DNA from: Hofstenia miamia
Lineage: Eukaryota > Xenacoelomorpha > Acoela
Direction of reading: 5' to 3'
NCBI GenBank assembly: GCA_004352715.1
Contig: SCFE01000062.1
Coordinates: 1,775,863 to 1,839,862, forward strand
DNA length: 64,000 bases
Each line of letters begins with the position of its first letter. The first letter of the stretch is position 1. The translations under genes and the position numbers were made by a program. Under the pieces are notes generated by a model that had not been told where the DNA came from, did no database searches, and saw only the letters and a list, made by a program, of their open reading frames with translations. Shown here piece by piece: positions 1 through 11,236 of the stretch.

Positions 1-1630
1 GGGATTAGTTTTATTTATTTTAACAGAAATCCTCTCGAATGTGATTATTTCGTTGTTGAGTTTGCGGAATTCCAAAACCACAAAAACCTCATTCGATTGT
101 GAATTCAATAGATAGAAAAACATTTGTATTTGATGTCAGAAACAACGTGCAATTAATCATTGAAAGTTAATATGAAATATTTTGCAGAAAAATTGCTTTG
201 TATTGTATGCAGAAGTATAGTAATCAAATTAACAGCGATATAAGCTATTTAACAGTTCAAATCCGTGTATATCATATATAAACTTTATAAAATTCTGCAA
301 TTATATGCTAGCAGATAATTTTAGTGGAAGGTTGCGCCGTATTGTGTATATCCTCGAATATAGCCATCACTGTATGCAAACATATACTGTATTAAAACAA
401 AATGTAAATAAAATATATTCATTTAATATCAACAATTTTAATGCTATAAATACTCAAAATCACATTAAAAACAGTAATTTAATCATATTTGAAATTACTA
501 CTGAAAAAAGAAAGCAGTTGCATATCTTAATAATATATTGGAGGAATTCAATTTTGGGCTCCAAAGAATGGTCAGTCAGTCTTCCTCAGAAACTAATTCA
601 TATTCTTCGACCAACAAATATACCTTTACATTTTTCCATTCTTCGATTTTTTAATATTAAAATAGCTAAGTTTACAAATATAAATGAATGAATAAATGCT
701 TTTCATTTAGGTGCCCTTTCATACGGTGGTAGCTGCAAATTTAATGTAAAATATTTAGATTTTCTTGTCAATCTGCATATAATTAAAGTTGTGTTAATAG
801 GTCTATGCTCAATTTGTATATATTTGAATATATGCAATTGTAAGGATGTTATTCAAGTTGAAAAATGACGAAAAAATAAATATGTATAGAAATATATTTT
901 ATCTGTTCAAAAACATGAATGGGACACATTTTATAAAAATTCACAGAACCTCATTACATGTTGTTATGATATATTTCAATACATGTATATAAAATAATAA
1001 TAAAATAATAAAATTTACCTTTTTACTTCACTATGATTCCAAAGTAAAGAAAAAAGCGAGCGCCTTACTATATTTTTGCTCATAACATGCTTTGTAGTCA
1101 ATATAAATGGACAATTTACTCAATCAAATAAACGTGAAATCAAAGCTGTTTAAATGTAAATATAGACTTTAAATATTATCCTATCATATCCCGAAAGATA
1201 TGAGTGAATATCTTTTCTTCTCGCATGTCTGTGCTATAAAAGCAATATTTTAATAGAATTTCCCTCGATTACAAGGATGAATTCAATACAATTTTTTTCA
1301 AACTTCAAGAATTATTTAAAATCAGTAGCATTCGAATTTCAACAATCCGAGATATATGGAACATTATATGATTTTGCTTGTCCATTAAAGCCAAAAATAA
1401 ATTTTACCAATGTATTAAGACAAGAAAAATTATACTAGAAAAATATTTTGTCTAATAAATACAGATCTGTTCACCACATCTGTTAACAGATTTTAATGCT
1501 TATTTGTAGTTTTTCACCAATCAACGGATTATAAAAATGGTCATCACTGTCACTAGAGGGATCCCCTACATACAAGATTGTTGTATTACAGTAGTTATTC
1601 ATTTACCATGTTTCTATTTTTACGGCTACG
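1..1630. other. A+T-rich non-coding stretch
   Basis: I see no supportable gene here. The longest open frame (305-691, plus) has low-complexity Ile/Asn/Phe-rich composition expected of chance frames in A+T-rich DNA and matches no family I know. Confidence 0.6.
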
Positions 1631-1764
1631 ACTGTACATATACAGTAGCCCTTAAAAAGTTTGCATAGGTATTTAAAGAATTAAAATTCGTAATTTAATC
1701 AATATAATGAACAAAAATTTGCAGTATAACGGCATGAATTAAACATTTAATGAACGTGAGAGTG

Positions 1765-2643
1765 TCATACAGAATACAAAATACAAACGAACTCAGTAAC
1801 CAGTTTGGTGTCCTTTTTAGCGATACAAGCCTCAATACGGCTAGGCATTGAAAGTACCAGCTTTTGGCATATCGCCGTAATTTCCTCATCATGGAGCCAT
1901 GCTTTCTCAAAGTTTGCAACGATATCTTGTTTGGTGCGATTTTATAGATGGCGTAGACGTTTTTTGATAATTGCCCAAAGATTTTCAATGGGATTTAGAT
2001 CGGGTGATGCAGCTGGCCACGATATCACCGAAATCCCCAGTTTCTGGAAATGTGCCAATGTGCTTCGGCTAACATGTCCTGGTGCATTATCTTGTTGAAA
2101 CAAGTTAACATCGTTTGCGTGCCATTCTCCAGCTGCCCAACTACTCTTCTTTTGATGATTTTCTCATACATCTCACTGTTCCTGTTTCCCTCGACGATAT
2201 GAGAACGTCCCGTGCCATAGTACGAAAAACCAGACCATATCATAACACGCAGTGGATGTTTATAGGTCATCTTGTAATGGTCTTCCATTAGTTATTGGTC
2301 TTCTACAACGCGCACATATCTAGAAGAGTCATCCTCGATTTCCATGTATGTCTCGTCGCTAAACATCACTCTTTTCCAATAGTTCACTGTGTTGTTTGCA
2401 ACTTGCACTAGGGCTTTTCAGAACAAGTTGTCGAATGAGATGTAAATCCCTTTCATCAAACTTGTTTGGCCGGCCGCAGTTCTGATACTTAGTGCCATGA
2501 TCACCTGTTTCCTCATATTGTTTAATGACGCGCGACACCGTTGACTGACTTACGTTGAGATCACGAGCAATTTGGGCGCCGAATTTGCTCGTATTGACAT
2601 GAAGTGTGATGATTTGAAGGTGCAGGTCATCATGTCGTTGCAT
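1765..2643 (-). pseudogene. Tc1-like transposase, frameshifted and internally deleted
   Basis: This is a DNA transposase relic of the Tc1 group of Tc1/mariner. Such enzymes cut and paste their element at TA sites. The minus-strand frame from 2643 gives an N-terminal helix-turn-helix (IARDLNVSQSTVSRVIKQYE) followed by a GRPNKFDERD linker. After a deletion of much of the second DNA-binding region, a shifted frame gives VMFSDETYME (first catalytic Asp), then HPLRVMIWSGFSYYG, then, after another shift, FQQDNAPGH (second Asp) and SPDLNPIENLW (catalytic Glu). The Asp-to-Glu spacing is 34 residues, as in Tc1. At least two frame changes and two stops break the gene. A left end similar to Tc1 inverted repeats (CAGTAGCCCTTAAAAAGTTT, about 1643) has no clear partner on the right. 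Confidence 0.85.
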
Positions 2644-3656
2644 GTTGGAAGTTCAATGGAACCACAATTAAATCAATAATTATTGATTTTTCAACAAAAT
2701 TTTATTGAAATGAGTAATGAGTAAAATTCAGAACTGAATAGTAATCAGTGCAATTTGGACGAATTAGCTAAATAACTGTAACTCATCAACAAAGTGTAAA
2801 ACGTGAAAAAATGTGAACCAAAACTGTATTCTTGATAAAAAAATGTATAACACTATAGATCCTAGTCAATACAGTCTGCACATCAATCAACAGTGAAGTA
2901 ACCCAACTTGCATAGAAGAAGCATGATTAGAATGTTGCTCGTTTGACAGGAGAGAGAAGGGCAACTTACAATCTCCTCGCGTTTTTCACATCACTACTAC
3001 TGGCCCTTAGTCTTTTTAACAGAAATTATTTTGCTGCTGCAGTTTCTAGTGGCACCAAATATGTCTGAGGTTGCTGGTAGAGATTAATGTTTGACAAATA
3101 GCACACACGTTCTGTAATTAAAGGTCTCTTGCAAAATGTTGAAAATGGTCTGTCACACGTTTCTAAATTTGAGATGTGTTATTGATGGTATGCCGATTTT
3201 ATAGTCTGCACCTGTTAGTCGCAAGTCGCAATTTACCTCATTAAGGAATTTGTTAATCCATGAAGCTGACTCGCCACCAAATTATTCAAGTATTTTCAAC
3301 TGCCATTTTAAAAAACATATTCAGTAGAGGCAAAAACCATCTTATAGGCTTTTGTGGATTGCTTTAATGCAAGCTACTGTAGAAAATAATCTTTCTTTTG
3401 TGTGGGTCTTATCTGTAGTTGTTTTAAAAAATGTAAGAAAAAGGCAATGTAAATTTAAATGGATTTTATCATTTAAATTAACAGTATTTGGGCAAGTAAA
3501 ACTAGTAAAATATACATTGTCATAAAGTACTCTTTATGTCCCACAAGATGACGGGAATGAAATAAATGCAACTATGCAACAGTTTTTCAATTATTGATAT
3601 TAGTTATAGTTGTCGCATAGTCTGATTCACCCCAATTTAAACTTACTGTTTCGGAT
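2644..3656. other. Non-coding stretch
   Basis: No gene, repeat array or RNA feature that I can support. Confidence 0.5.
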
Positions 3657-4122
3657 TTAGTTCTCTAAGGTACAAGAAATATGTTTGTAGAAACATTTAT
3701 TATTCATTTATATTTTTTTTTATAAATTTATTAAAATAATTGCTCGAATTTCAGTATTTTTCGAAGTTTTTTCAGTTACAAGTCATGAACATATTACTAG
3801 TAAAAAATTTTATTATATTCTTCACGAGAAAATATCAGAATAGAAAACGTTTATTCCAAAAGTTTAATATATTTTCATTTTTTATGTATAGAGCATACAT
3901 TTCCTCATTTTTCATTTTGTGCCAAGTTCTATTCAAGTTAATGGAAGCTTCCTGAAAGAAATTAGGTGATAATCAATTTAACTTAGAAATTTTAATGAAT
4001 TTGAACTTCAATAAATTTAGAAAATACTGAAATGGGAATAATTATTTTAATATATCATTAAAAATATAAAATTAAATATACATGTTTCTACAACCATATT
4101 TCATGTACCTTACAGACCTAAA
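3657..4122. mobile_element. Fold-back / MITE-like element with about 110-bp inverted ends
   Basis: The sequence from TTTAGTTCTCTAAGGTACA at 3657 reappears in reverse complement ending at 4122 as TTTAGGTCTGTAAGGTACA. The match runs through GAAATATG.TTGTAGAAACAT, weakens in an A/T-rich part, and resumes at ATTAAAATAATT...ATTTCAGTATTTT (about 3731-3764 against 4000-4050). The 466-bp unit holds no credible coding frame. Length and structure fit a miniature inverted-repeat element. The family is unknown and no target-site duplication is clear. Confidence 0.6.
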
Positions 4123-5100
4123 TTACCACCTGCAACAATATTCGTTATCATAGGATGGTTACAACTGGACTGGCCCCGGGACATTTTAGAGTATAATCGT
4201 ATATAGATTGTATTCACGTTATTTTAATTATTGTTAATTTAGATAACGCTCCTGTAAAAGACGATGTCTCTAGTGATAACCTTGTTACACAAAGCTGATG
4301 CTTTTATGTAGTTCACATGGTGCTATAATTTTTAGACATTGTATTTGTTTCATTTTAATTTGAGACGTCAACTAAGAGTATTTTTGCAAAGTATTTCTGT
4401 ACAATGCAAGATCATCTTTTCAGGATAATGTTAACAATATTAAATCAAAATTCATTTTGAAAATTGACTATGGTCTGCTACCAAATATTGCATTATTGTA
4501 TTCTTATATATTATATTAGGATTATTTTATTGTATTTAGTGCTTTGCTACAATAAAATAACAAAGAAAATCACTATAAAAACTAAATTATTTACATTTTT
4601 ATAGGCTGCTGAAATTTACCATTCTTGGTCATTCCAATAGAATTTAAAGCTTTATTGTAGAGAAGGCGAAAAATGTATTCAGGTGAAAAGTGATTGACTT
4701 GTGACTAAGCAAAAGAATTCACTTCCCTTAATTTACTCAAATAATAAAGGTTAACTATCAAAGTTTTCTGAAACTGATTTTATGATTAACTTCAAGGGTT
4801 ATAATGCAGTTCTGTGAAAGGAAAAAAATTAACGACTCATATTTTAAATGAGCAAACTAAATTGAAAAAATATTACATGTTCAGGAATGATAGGAATATT
4901 CAAAATCTCCCAAATAAATAGGGAGGAGGTTTGATAATCTACATAGAAAAGAAATCGGCCAAAAAATTTTATTGAACTATTTGAATAGAATATTGAACTT
5001 TTAGCTGTTTGTCAGCCTACCTACATTCCTGGTGGAATATCTGTTGTTATTCTGGGAAACATACAGGCCACCGGATCGTAATATAAAGAGATCACACTCA
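4123..5100. other. Non-coding stretch
   Basis: A+T-rich, nothing recognisable on either strand. Confidence 0.5.
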
Positions 5101-5117
5101 ATCTTCGTAAATTCAGT

Positions 5118-5150
<33 letters not shown>
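5118..5150. repeat. (TA)n microsatellite
   Basis: Alternating TA interrupted once by TGTA. Confidence 0.9.
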
Positions 5151-5318
5151 GTGATTGGCGATGCAAATCAGAATATTTTTGAATGTTTACAATGTTTTAA
5201 TTTCTAAAATCGTGTAAACAAACATACGTTTCTTCCCTCTCACAACTTGACGTCACAACGGCCGACTATTACGTTATTTGATATGATTTACCTTTTGGAA
5301 ATATAATGTACCATCTAA

Positions 5319-5455
5319 GCCTAAGGCCGGGCGCACACATCAAGGATATATTGCGCGTAAAGCTTTTTCAGCTTAATCAAATTCCCCCGAATGCCCCACA
5401 CACATCAGGAAATTGCCGCGCAAAAGACTTTCGTCCTTCAATTATGTGCAACATC
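5319..5455. repeat. Imperfect direct repeat with GC-rich CACACATCA cores
   Basis: GGGCGCACACATCAAGGA followed by TTGCGCGTAAAG is echoed about 65 bases later by TGCCCCACACACATCAGGA followed by TTGCCGCGCAAAAG. The two units are imperfect tandem copies. The GC-rich, repeated design resembles ends of non-autonomous DNA elements, but only this one end is visible. Confidence 0.4.
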
Positions 5456-5529
5456 TGTGTTTACAAAACATCAATTCCTTACTTTATTATATATTTTACT
5501 TTTCAGATGTAAATTATATATATGCAGAG

Positions 5530-5531
<2 letters not shown>

Positions 5532-5572
<41 letters not shown>
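5532..5572. repeat. (TA)n microsatellite
   Basis: Uninterrupted alternating TA. Confidence 0.9.
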
Positions 5573-5575
<3 letters not shown>

Positions 5576-5744
5576 AACAACATATATTTAAGTTCTCATG
5601 TACATATACATGTATTAAGTTTACAAACTTATTAAGAACATAAATAATGCAACTTTCTTCATATGAACATTGTTTATGTCGGTAAATGTTTGTTTCTTGG
5701 TTACGTTTACAAATTACATATAATTTAAAAAATATTTTTACTTA

Positions 5745-6057
5745 TTGTTCTTGAGTTGCACATCTTATTCTATAATTAGTCAGATAATTGATATTTTGTT
5801 GTGGAATAATGTTTTTCAACTTCTTAAATATTGTAAAAAAATTTTTCACTTCTTGTACTGTAATCCAGTTTGTTCCATAGTGATATTGAATAATTTAGGA
5901 ATCCGTTCTTCATTACTTTTCTATTATACTTAGTTTTACCAAATGTAATATTTCTTTGATTTAAATGATTAGAAATGTTCGATTTTCTTTTCCAAAATAT
6001 CGATAAACATCTAATATTTTGAAGAGCTTCTAATGATCTTAGATGATATTTACACAT
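5745..6057 (-). pseudogene. LINE 3' fragment (C-terminal end of a non-LTR pol), copy 1
   Basis: The minus-strand frame (77 codons from 6057, then a stop, then more similar sequence) encodes a typical C-terminal tail of a non-LTR retrotransposon polyprotein: a basic stretch, then GFLNYSISLWNKLDYSTRSE. The pattern 'F...I.LWN.L' followed by a basic K-rich tail recurs in the other LINE fragments of this window. The reverse transcriptase proper is absent, so this is a 5'-truncated insertion. The surrounding 5646-6099 is almost identical to 7747-8199. Confidence 0.6.
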
Positions 6058-6636
6058 TATTTCTTTTTTATTTTTGTTGCTAATTATGTTTATTCCCCAG
6101 TTTACATTTTAACTCTCCCACGTTTAGAAATTTATTTCATTAAACAATCAATGTAACAAATTTCTTATAGTCCAGTGGTTCTCAACTTTTCCTCAATTCT
6201 TTTCCTCTTGATTTTTTAGCTGGACCCTCTCCCCTGCAATAAAATCACTAATAATATATTTTTTTAAATTTACACAATATTTTTGTGGTGCAATGAGATA
6301 TCCAAATGTCATTAAAAATATTTCCATGTTTCCTTAAAGGTTTTAAGTAGCCACACAAAAGCTAGAAATTGAGTCTACAATCATAGAAAAAAATTATTGC
6401 TTTTTTTCAATTTGACTCTATATTAACAGAAGTGATTTAGACTAATTTGGGTACTCTGATTTTAAAAATCATAACCGTTTTGCTGCATCACGTCAGGATT
6501 TTCAGTAACAGAAATATTCCCATTGCCTAGAAGTTAGGATTTCAATGAAATTTTATAAAATCATTTATTCATTTATTTCATCATGAATGCTTCAAAATTA
6601 TAGAAATTACAGAAAAACTCCACTAGAATGTAATTA

Positions 6637-6875
6637 GAAATGCTTTAGGCATTTGGCTTTGCGCTTGTGCTGCCCTGTGTCAGTTTCACGATGCAGGAAC
6701 CAGCAGAAGTCGCCCATCATGTTCGGGTTGTGCCGCCCTTGGTAACGCGTCTCCATAACTGAAATCTCTTTGTGGAATCGCTCGTCGTGCTCGTCCGAGA
6801 CAGTTCCCAAGTTATCAGGGAAGAAGTTAAGGTGCTGGTGTAGGAAATGGATTTTCAGGGACATCCTGGAGCCAA
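6637..6875 (-). pseudogene. C-terminal fragment of a repeat-associated protein (VSDEHxERFH family)
   Basis: The frame, open from the assembly gap to a stop at 6637, contains LKIHFLHQHLNFFPDNLG, VSDEHDERFHKEI, METRYQGR and NMMGDFCWFLHRET, ending in HKRKAKCLKHF. I recognise this as the C-terminal part of a protein that is repeated many times in invertebrate genomes, whose usual motif is VSDEHGERFHQDI...RYQG. Its biochemical role is not known to me. The multicopy habit suggests it belongs to a mobile element. The N-terminal part is lost in the gap starting at 6876, so completeness cannot be judged. The Gly-to-Asp change in the DEHxERF motif hints at decay. Confidence 0.55.
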
Positions 6876-7079
6876 NNNNNNNNNNNNNNNNNNNNNNNNN
6901 NNNNNNNNNNNNNNNNNNNNNNNNNNNNNNNNNNNNNNNNNNNNNNNNNNNNNNNNNNNNNNNNNNNNNNNNNNNNNNNNNNNNNNNNNNNNNNNNNNNN
7001 NNNNNNNNNNNNNNNNNNNNNNNNNNNNNNNNNNNNNNNNNNNNNNNNNNNNNNNNNNNNNNNNNNNNNNNNNNNNNNN
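6876..7079. other. Assembly gap (N)
   Basis: 204 undetermined bases inside the repeat-associated protein fragment. Confidence 0.99.
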
Positions 7080-7456
7080 CCCCCCCCATTTGTGGGTTCC
7101 TGTGGAATTTGAATCATATATATATATACGTAGACCCCATTTGACATTGTTGAAATAACCCCACAAGTGTTGCAACTTGCTAGTATAACACTTGCAGCTT
7201 ATTGAAGTTATGTAAATTGGGTTCTTAAAATGCTTAGTTCAAATGCAGCACAAATTAGAGGTATTTGAAGCTCAAAATCACAGTTTAATGGCAATTAATT
7301 TATTAGAAATTAAGGATTGGGATTCTGTGGGAAAACTTGATAGTGAATCCCTGAAATAAATAATTTTTGAATTAAAAACAATAAAAAACAAATAAATGTT
7401 GTTTGGCTATAGTCTAAAATGAATGAAACAGCAGTTAAGTTTAATCACTTTAAGTT

Positions 7457-8317
7457 GTTACAAAGGGCCCATATATGTGAAAATGTTACAAAGGGCCCGA
7501 TTGGAAAAAAATTCCCGCCAAAATAAAAATTTTTGACAAGTAGCTCAAACAATATTTAATAATGTATTTAAGTACATTTTTGTAAAAAATATCAAAAAAA
7601 GCAAAAATGGTTCTGTACGAGCAAGGGCTCTTTGTCACAAGGAAAATTGAACGGTTCGGGCCCTTTGTAATTTTTGTTCAAATTACTACGTTACAAAGGG
7701 CCCATATATATATATATATATCTCTATATATATATATATATATATNAATGCAACTTTCTTCATATGAGCTTAGTTATGTCAGTAAATGTTTGTTTCTTGG
7801 TTACGTTTACAAATTACATATAATTTAAAAAATATTTTTACTTATTGTTCTTGAGTTGCACATCTTATTCTATAATTAGTCAGATAATTGATATTTTGTT
7901 GTGTAATCATGTTTTTCAACTTCTTAAATATTGTAAAAAAATTTTTCACTTCTTGTACTGTAATCCAGTTTGTTCCATAGTGATATTGAATAATTTAGGA
8001 ATCCGTTCTTCATTACTTTTCTATTATACTTAGTTTTACCAAATGTAATATTTCTTTGATTTAAATGATTAGAAATGTTCGATTTTCTTTTCCAAAATAT
8101 CGATAAACATCTAATATTTTGAAGAGCTTCTAATGATCTTAGATGATATTTACACATTATTTCTTTTTTATTTTTGTTGCTAATTATGTTTATTCCCCAT
8201 TTAAATATATATAAATTTATATATATATATATACATATATATGGGTCCTTTGTAATCGCAGTTTCAAATTATATGGGCAATTTGTAAAATTTGCCACATA
8301 TATGGGCCCTTTGTAAC
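7457..8317. mobile_element. Non-autonomous DNA element with iterated ACAAAGGGCCC ends
   Basis: GTTACAAAGGGCCC plus ATATATGTG at 7457-7479 is matched exactly in inverse orientation at 8295-8317. Further copies of the core lie inside: TTACAAAGGGCCCG at about 7485, inverted GGGCCCTTTGTAA at about 7651, TTACAAAGGGCCC at about 7690, and a variant GGGTCCTTTGTAA at about 8243. The element contains no transposase. A LINE 3' fragment and (TA)n tracts fill the middle, and a single N at 7746 marks a contig join, so the two ends may not belong to the same copy. Confidence 0.55.
7845..8157 (-). pseudogene. LINE 3' fragment, copy 2
   Basis: The encoded 77-residue tail is the same as that at 5824-6057 and the flanking DNA is nearly identical (offset 2100 bases). 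It carries no reverse transcriptase motifs. It lies between the two ends of the GGGCCC element, directly after a single-N contig join. Confidence 0.6.
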
Positions 8318-8529
8318 ATATTTTATGGAAAAAAAATTTCAAAAAAATTTTTTTTTCATTTTTTTAAATTTACACAATATTTTTGTGGTGCAATGAGATA
8401 TCCAAATGTCATTAAAAATATTTCCATGTTTCCTTAAAGGTTTTAAGTAGCCACACAAAAGCTAGAAATTGAGTCTACAATCATAGAAAAAAATTATTGC
8501 TTTTTTTCAATTTGACTCTATATTAACAG

Positions 8530-9043
8530 CCTGATACGTTTAAATAAAGTTTAATCTGGGTTTATTATACCTAATGTTGAGCAATGATACAAGAGAAGTT
8601 AGTTGTGTAAAAATTTAAGTAAACAAATAATCAGATTGTTTTCAAAAATTACATGATTATTGTCTGTGTACCAAAATTATTTATGTAGCTAAAGTCGTAA
8701 TATGCGGATTAATCGGTATAGAGCAATCTAAAGCAGTGTTTCACAAGCCAGCAGATTTTGACGGCTTCGAGTCGACCGGATGGTCTGCAAACTTCTGACC
8801 AACGGGTTGGCCTGTTTTCATGTATTTTATGGAGGGTAGATGCCACTACGTGTTGAATTTATTTCCTTACTACGACTTACTTCCCTATGCATTTTCCACA
8901 GTATCACATGCACCTAGTATGAGACATTCCTTCTTCACTGGATTCACTTTCACATTAAAGTTACTTACAGTGGCTACATTCATTACAGTATTTACCTTAA
9001 TATAAAAGGTTAATATGTAATTAAGAGAAACCACTCAATTCTT
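8530..9043. other. Non-coding stretch before a gap
   Basis: Nothing recognisable. The plus frame 8820-9005 has no family resemblance. Confidence 0.5.
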
Positions 9044-10043
9044 NNNNNNNNNNNNNNNNNNNNNNNNNNNNNNNNNNNNNNNNNNNNNNNNNNNNNNNNN
9101 NNNNNNNNNNNNNNNNNNNNNNNNNNNNNNNNNNNNNNNNNNNNNNNNNNNNNNNNNNNNNNNNNNNNNNNNNNNNNNNNNNNNNNNNNNNNNNNNNNNN
9201 NNNNNNNNNNNNNNNNNNNNNNNNNNNNNNNNNNNNNNNNNNNNNNNNNNNNNNNNNNNNNNNNNNNNNNNNNNNNNNNNNNNNNNNNNNNNNNNNNNNN
9301 NNNNNNNNNNNNNNNNNNNNNNNNNNNNNNNNNNNNNNNNNNNNNNNNNNNNNNNNNNNNNNNNNNNNNNNNNNNNNNNNNNNNNNNNNNNNNNNNNNNN
9401 NNNNNNNNNNNNNNNNNNNNNNNNNNNNNNNNNNNNNNNNNNNNNNNNNNNNNNNNNNNNNNNNNNNNNNNNNNNNNNNNNNNNNNNNNNNNNNNNNNNN
9501 NNNNNNNNNNNNNNNNNNNNNNNNNNNNNNNNNNNNNNNNNNNNNNNNNNNNNNNNNNNNNNNNNNNNNNNNNNNNNNNNNNNNNNNNNNNNNNNNNNNN
9601 NNNNNNNNNNNNNNNNNNNNNNNNNNNNNNNNNNNNNNNNNNNNNNNNNNNNNNNNNNNNNNNNNNNNNNNNNNNNNNNNNNNNNNNNNNNNNNNNNNNN
9701 NNNNNNNNNNNNNNNNNNNNNNNNNNNNNNNNNNNNNNNNNNNNNNNNNNNNNNNNNNNNNNNNNNNNNNNNNNNNNNNNNNNNNNNNNNNNNNNNNNNN
9801 NNNNNNNNNNNNNNNNNNNNNNNNNNNNNNNNNNNNNNNNNNNNNNNNNNNNNNNNNNNNNNNNNNNNNNNNNNNNNNNNNNNNNNNNNNNNNNNNNNNN
9901 NNNNNNNNNNNNNNNNNNNNNNNNNNNNNNNNNNNNNNNNNNNNNNNNNNNNNNNNNNNNNNNNNNNNNNNNNNNNNNNNNNNNNNNNNNNNNNNNNNNN
10001 NNNNNNNNNNNNNNNNNNNNNNNNNNNNNNNNNNNNNNNNNNN
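9044..10043. other. Assembly gap (1000 N)
   Basis: Fixed-length run of N, typical of a scaffold gap of arbitrary size. Confidence 0.99.
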
Positions 10044-11100
10044 TTTTATATTTTAATTTTTCTGAAACTTGGTTAGCATTTTTACCAATGTCTCAAAATT
10101 TTAAACGTTTTTATTACAATGGATTGCTATCTCTTTTTGTTTAACTATGTTTAATATTTTCCACATGTATTAGCGAAATAGTTTTAAATTAGTTTTGTTT
10201 TTTAGCATGTATACTAGTCATTCATTTTTACTATTACCTATAAAATTCCATGCGCTTTTATTATGAAAATTAATTATTGGTTGAAAAACCGTGATATGAT
10301 AAAATGTGTTACAATGAATTTTGACAAATGCGATTTTGAAAGTTTTCCCAAATTATATTATACATGTACGTTTTTCGAAATTATGGAAAATTTGATACGT
10401 GCGGTTTGTCATTGCGTCCTGTGTTTTTACATGTAATGGAAAATTAGTCTAATATTATACATACACCCAACAAAGTGTTGTAAAAATTAGCCAACAATAG
10501 AAAAATCACAAATGCGTGTTAAGTATGCAAGCGAGTGTAATGTATATATTAACAAAAATGTAATGCAAACAATTGCGATATTAACAAGGTGAAATTAGTC
10601 ATACCAAAACTGTAAAAATGGCCCTAACATGAATCATGAAAATCAATTAAAAAATATCATGAATCACTAATTGAAATCCATTAGTAGATACACTTAAAAA
10701 TATCTGACGTCACTAAAAACCCATTAGTGGAGATGTCAATCAACTGGTGAGTCACTAAAAACACTCATCAATATCGCAGAGGTCAAAATGTCAGTTTGTG
10801 TCCTCAAGCCTGCCTTATGTACACTACTTGTAATGCTCGATATTATTAAGGACATTTAAATAAAAAAATTTTATTTAACTAAATTTGAATAAAAAAATCG
10901 GGGTTACTTGTATATTGAAAATTTAATATATGCAAACTTTGGTAATCTTGGGTGAACATACATTGTAGACTGTAAGCTCAAACCTGAAAATGGATAACAC
11001 GGCTTGAAGTTGTAGCATATGTCGAATTAAGAAATTATTTTAAATATAACCTTATCAATATTATTGATTGATACATTCGAATATGAACGTATACATTGAG
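10044..11100. other. Non-coding stretch
   Basis: A+T-rich. I see no gene. Several CATGAATCA/CACTAA(A)AAC short echoes occur around 10625-10770 but do not form a clear array. Confidence 0.5.
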
Positions 11101-11109
11101 AATATGTAG

Positions 11110-11183
11110 AATACTTTGAATGATTATCAATTTGCATATAAATCTAAGAGAGGTACAACTGATGCATTACTATGCACAATGAA

Positions 11184-11236
<53 letters not shown>

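Noticed and set aside
305-691. 128-codon plus frame
   Set aside because: Composition typical of random A+T-rich frames and no family resemblance.
5250-5257. TGACGTCA (CRE-like palindrome)
   Set aside because: A single 8-base word in 64 kb with no adjacent gene start.
6174-6205. CAGTGGTTCTCAACTTTTCC, similar to a common hAT terminal repeat
   Set aside because: A single end without a matching inverse end or an 8-bp duplication; too short to call an element.
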